Positions 12,135 to 14,420 of a stretch of DNA of 14,420 bases are shown here, piece after piece. The stretch's first letter is position 1; each line of letters opens with the position of its first letter. The stretch covers positions 1 to 14,420 of the forward strand of contig JAUSNC010000010.1 of the NCBI GenBank assembly GCA_030645645.1, written 5' to 3'. This DNA comes from Candidatus Parcubacteria bacterium. GTDB lineage: Bacteria; Patescibacteriota; Minisyncoccia; Minisyncoccales; UBA6532. Below the pieces are notes generated by a model that saw nothing but the letters and a program-made list of their open reading frames with translations, was not told the DNA's origin and did no database searches. The position numbers and the translations under genes are program-made.

Positions 12135-14420
12135 ATGAATCAAAAAACAACTATTTTTAATCAAAAAACAAAAGCTGCTATTTTTACCTGTTTTCTCATC
12201 TCCGGCCTCTTTTTTGTCTCATTAAAATCGGCTCAGGCTATTTGGGGAGTGGGAGATATTGGTCTGCTTGATTTAGCTAATATACAACTTGATGCCCTGG
12301 ACTTCGTTGATGCTATTCTTACCAAGTTCATTTATCCTTTTTTAATGTACCTTCTGTTTTCCCAAGCCTTTGTGTTAGCTGCCGGCACCCTTTTACAATG
12401 GGCGATAAGTCTGCAAGTAACTCTTAGTAATACTTTGGTAATGGCTGGGTATGATTTTATTCTGGGATTGGTTAATATTGCCTTTCTTCTTCTTTTTGTA
12501 GTCATTGCTTTGGCTTTAATTTTGAAATTTGAAACCTTTGAAATGAAAAAAGCCCTGCCACGATTGGTTATTATTGCTCTCCTTGTAAACTTTAGCTTAG
12601 TTTTTGTAGGGATTATAGTTGATATTGGTCAAATATCTTTTAATACTATTAAAACCGCAATGGGAGTAGAGAATTTTATTGAACCTTCCATTATGCTTTT
12701 AAAAGACAGCAGTTTGAGTATTGCCGCCTGGTTTACTGCCACTATTACCGCCTACACAGTAGTTGCTCTCGTCCCTTACTATAATGTATATGCCTTATTA
12801 GCTATTGCCGGGGTATTCTTGGTTGACTTAGCTACTCCTCTTTTTGGGGGAATTATGTTAAAGGCTGTCTTTTTGATGTTTTTGAATATTTTAATGGGTA
12901 CAATCTACTTTCTCTACTTTGTTCTTTTTATGGCTAGGATTATTGTCATTTGGCTCTTGGCAATGTTTTCGCCAATTGCTTTTTTTGCTTTTATTTTACC
13001 TAATACAAAAAAGTACTTTGATCAATGGCTTCACTATTTGATAAGTTGGTCATTTTTAGGAGTGGTGACTTTTTTTCTACTGGGACTGGGATTAAAACTT
13101 TTTAGTATAACAGGGGAGGGACAATTATTAGCATGGGTTGACACGGATACTTCTACTACTTCAGGAGCCATGCCTCCTTTTATTTATAACTATCTTTTCC
13201 TTGCAGTTTATCTTTCTATCGTCCTCTATGTGGCAAAGAAATTTGTACCGGCAGGGGCAGATGTAATAATAAAAACTTCAACGGGACTAGTGTCTAAAAG
13301 TGCAGTATTAGCTCGTCCTCTTTTATCCAATATAGGAAGAAGAATAGCAACAACGGAAAGGGGTGCCGCGGCAACAGAAAGGCTTGAAGGATGGCAAATA
13401 GCGAAAACGCCAAACACTATAAGAGGAAAACTGTTTACGCCATTTAAAAGAGGAGTAGCCAACCGAGTATTAAGAGAGGTGGGGCAGGGGGTATCAATAG
13501 GTAGAATAGATAGGGCCAAAGAGCTGGCGTCAAAATCGCAAACTCCGAACGACCTTATTTATTCTATGACTCAGACGGGCGCTACTAAGGAAACAGAAAT
13601 AGCTGGCATGGTAGTTGCTAAAGAAAAAGGGTGGATGGAACATGTTTGGAAACGCTTTTCCAAGGAGAAATTAGTTGAAATTGGAAAAAACGCCCTATCT
13701 CTAAATCCAGAACTATTTAAGAAAGACCTTAGAATTCCGCTCGCAGCTTCATTAGTCAAAATAGCTGAAGGTATGCCTGAAAATCTTAAAAATCGGGGTG
13801 GATTAGTTTTAGATAAAAATAGTGACAAGGATACTCAGATAAAAAAGGCACTTGCCGAGGCTAAAACAGAGGACGTTAAAAATATGGACCTTTCTCTACT
13901 CTTTAAGTCATTGATTTCGGGATCTGATGATGAAAAATCTGATGATGAAAAAACGGTGAAAGATATAGAAGAAGCAATCCATCTATTCTGGAAAGGGCCT
14001 CAAATTGCGGCGGCAGCGGATAAATTTGGAAATAAATTTGTTGATTTTTATCAAAAAGGCGCAGAAGAAAGAGGAATAGATTGGTATTTTAAAACTGATG
14101 AAACAACTAGCCGAATGCGTAATTCTTCAGGTCCCAGTTATCTGCAAAGCACGCCGGCGATGGTTCTTGGACTTCGCCCGCTTAAAGGTGGCGAGACCCC
14201 GCAAAAGATCGGTAAATTATTGGCAAAGGGAAGAATATACCAGCAATTTCCAATGATAAAGAAATATGAAAAAGACTTGGAAGAAATAAAAATATCGGAG
14301 AATATATTGAAAGGAGCCCGTTCAGAAGATGAGGGAAGGAAAGTACGTGAAAGGATAGAAGAACTTCAAAAAAGTATTGAAGAGATACAGCGCAGGCCGG
14401 ATTTCTCAAAAATAAAACCG
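12135..14420 (+). CDS. VirB6/TrbL-like polytopic T4SS membrane protein, 3' end missing
   Basis: An open frame starts at ATG 12135 and runs without a stop to the window edge (762 codons). The N-terminus is basic and hydrophobic and ends in SAQA (about residue 35), a likely signal peptide. Several hydrophobic helices follow (about 60-85, 104-131, 143-165, 195-232, 241-288, 300-321 and 347-368). The stretch RIIVIWLLAMFSPIAFFAF...F..W...L with a conserved Ser-Pro (279-280) is characteristic of VirB6/TrbL-type inner-membrane channel subunits in Parcubacteria. From about 370 onward the protein is hydrophilic and highly charged, presumably cytoplasmic, ending in a coiled-coil-like Glu/Lys/Arg stretch (about 705-752). 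The start is 5 nt after the upstream stop, with no Shine-Dalgarno, suggesting coupling. VirB6 proteins conduct substrate across the inner membrane in conjugative systems; the tail's role here is unknown. Confidence 0.82.
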   Translation, partial: MNQKTTIFNQKTKAAIFTCFLISGLFFVSLKSAQAIWGVGDIGLLDLANIQLDALDFVDAILTKFIYPFLMYLLFSQAFVLAAGTLLQWAISLQVTLSNTLVMAGYDFILGLVNIAFLLLFVVIALALILKFETFEMKKALPRLVIIALLVNFSLVFVGIIVDIGQISFNTIKTAMGVENFIEPSIMLLKDSSLSIAAWFTATITAYTVVALVPYYNVYALLAIAGVFLVDLATPLFGGIMLKAVFLMFLNILMGTIYFLYFVLFMARIIVIWLLAMFSPIAFFAFILPNTKKYFDQWLHYLISWSFLGVVTFFLLGLGLKLFSITGEGQLLAWVDTDTSTTSGAMPPFIYNYLFLAVYLSIVLYVAKKFVPAGADVIIKTSTGLVSKSAVLARPLLSNIGRRIATTERGAAATERLEGWQIAKTPNTIRGKLFTPFKRGVANRVLREVGQGVSIGRIDRAKELASKSQTPNDLIYSMTQTGATKETEIAGMVVAKEKGWMEHVWKRFSKEKLVEIGKNALSLNPELFKKDLRIPLAASLVKIAEGMPENLKNRGGLVLDKNSDKDTQIKKALAEAKTEDVKNMDLSLLFKSLISGSDDEKSDDEKTVKDIEEAIHLFWKGPQIAAAADKFGNKFVDFYQKGAEERGIDWYFKTDETTSRMRNSSGPSYLQSTPAMVLGLRPLKGGETPQKIGKLLAKGRIYQQFPMIKKYEKDLEEIKISENILKGARSEDEGRKVRERIEELQKSIEEIQRRPDFSKIKP
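13923..13952 (+). repeat. 15-bp perfect tandem duplication in the VirB6-like tail
   Basis: TCTGATGATGAAAAA occurs twice in direct succession (13923-13937 and 13938-13952), adding a second Ser-Asp-Asp-Glu-Lys. The duplication is in frame and lies in a predicted flexible acidic segment. Confidence 0.85.

Noticed and set aside
13226..14409. Minus-strand frames over 13226-14409
   Set aside because: The plus strand holds a continuous 762-codon frame with VirB6-like features through this region; the minus frames are shadows.
1..14420. CRISPR array, tRNA, rRNA, insertion sequence or transposase
   Set aside because: I saw no regularly spaced repeats, no cloverleaf or GGTTCGA-type arms, no rRNA-like stretches and no transposase-like reading frames on either strand.
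1..14420. Recoded TGA (glycine) as in some Patescibacteria lineages
   Set aside because: TGA ends the 832-residue gene just before the intergenic junction at 9511, and no long gene contains in-frame TGA.

Overview
The window reads as a piece of a Patescibacteria (Candidate Phyla Radiation) chromosome, most likely a parcubacterium. This lineage call is an inference and no phylogeny was run. The reasons are: moderately AT-rich, densely packed genes; almost no recognisable Shine-Dalgarno sequences; several promoters placed so close to the start codon that the mRNAs should be leaderless or nearly so; an LysM/M23 peptidase of the kind common in that group; and a cluster of VirB2-like pilin and VirB6-like membrane proteins resembling the reduced type IV secretion/pilus loci of Parcubacteria. 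TGA appears as a stop (9509-9511) and never in-frame in the long genes, so this is the standard bacterial code, not the TGA=Gly code of Gracilibacteria/Absconditabacteria.

Left third (1-4500), RNA metabolism. The tail of a 5'(3')-deoxyribonucleotidase ends in a terminator whose T-tract runs into the -35 of a good sigma70 promoter. A roughly 100-nt leader with two stacked hairpins precedes rpsO (S15), followed by a NYN/PIN-like nuclease and pnp (PNPase), which abuts it with no spacing. A proline/acid-rich tail-anchored membrane protein closes the run. The 325-bp gap that follows has its own promoter-like sequence, nested hairpins and a strong Y-shaped terminator, and may encode a small RNA of about 170 nt.

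Middle (4500-7000). A TraR/DksA-type zinc-finger protein and an inner-membrane LysM-LysM-M23 peptidase converge on a bidirectional terminator. The peptidase and rsmA (16S rRNA m6,2A methyltransferase) diverge from a compact 89-bp promoter region.

Right half (7000-14420), a surface apparatus. (i) An 832-residue exported protein has a Cys-rich head, five diverged FnIII-like repeats and a C-terminal two-helix pilin-like module. (ii) A 436-residue protein has an N-terminal pilin-like module followed by beta/gamma-crystallin-type repeats carrying predicted Ca2+-binding motifs. (iii) A large VirB6/TrbL-like polytopic protein has a long charged cytoplasmic tail and runs off the window; it lies 5 bp after (ii) and covers 12135-14420. 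Between (i) and (ii) sits a divergent pair of small membrane-anchored proteins, one OB-fold (tRNA_anti-like) and one PsbP-like, fired from overlapping -10 elements. The two pilin chimeras, with the same membrane module at opposite ends of unrelated extracellular domains, are the best candidate for an undescribed system. They may form a decorated VirB2-type pilus or surface assembly anchored by the VirB6-like protein. The ATPase (VirB4) that would confirm this would have to lie outside the window.
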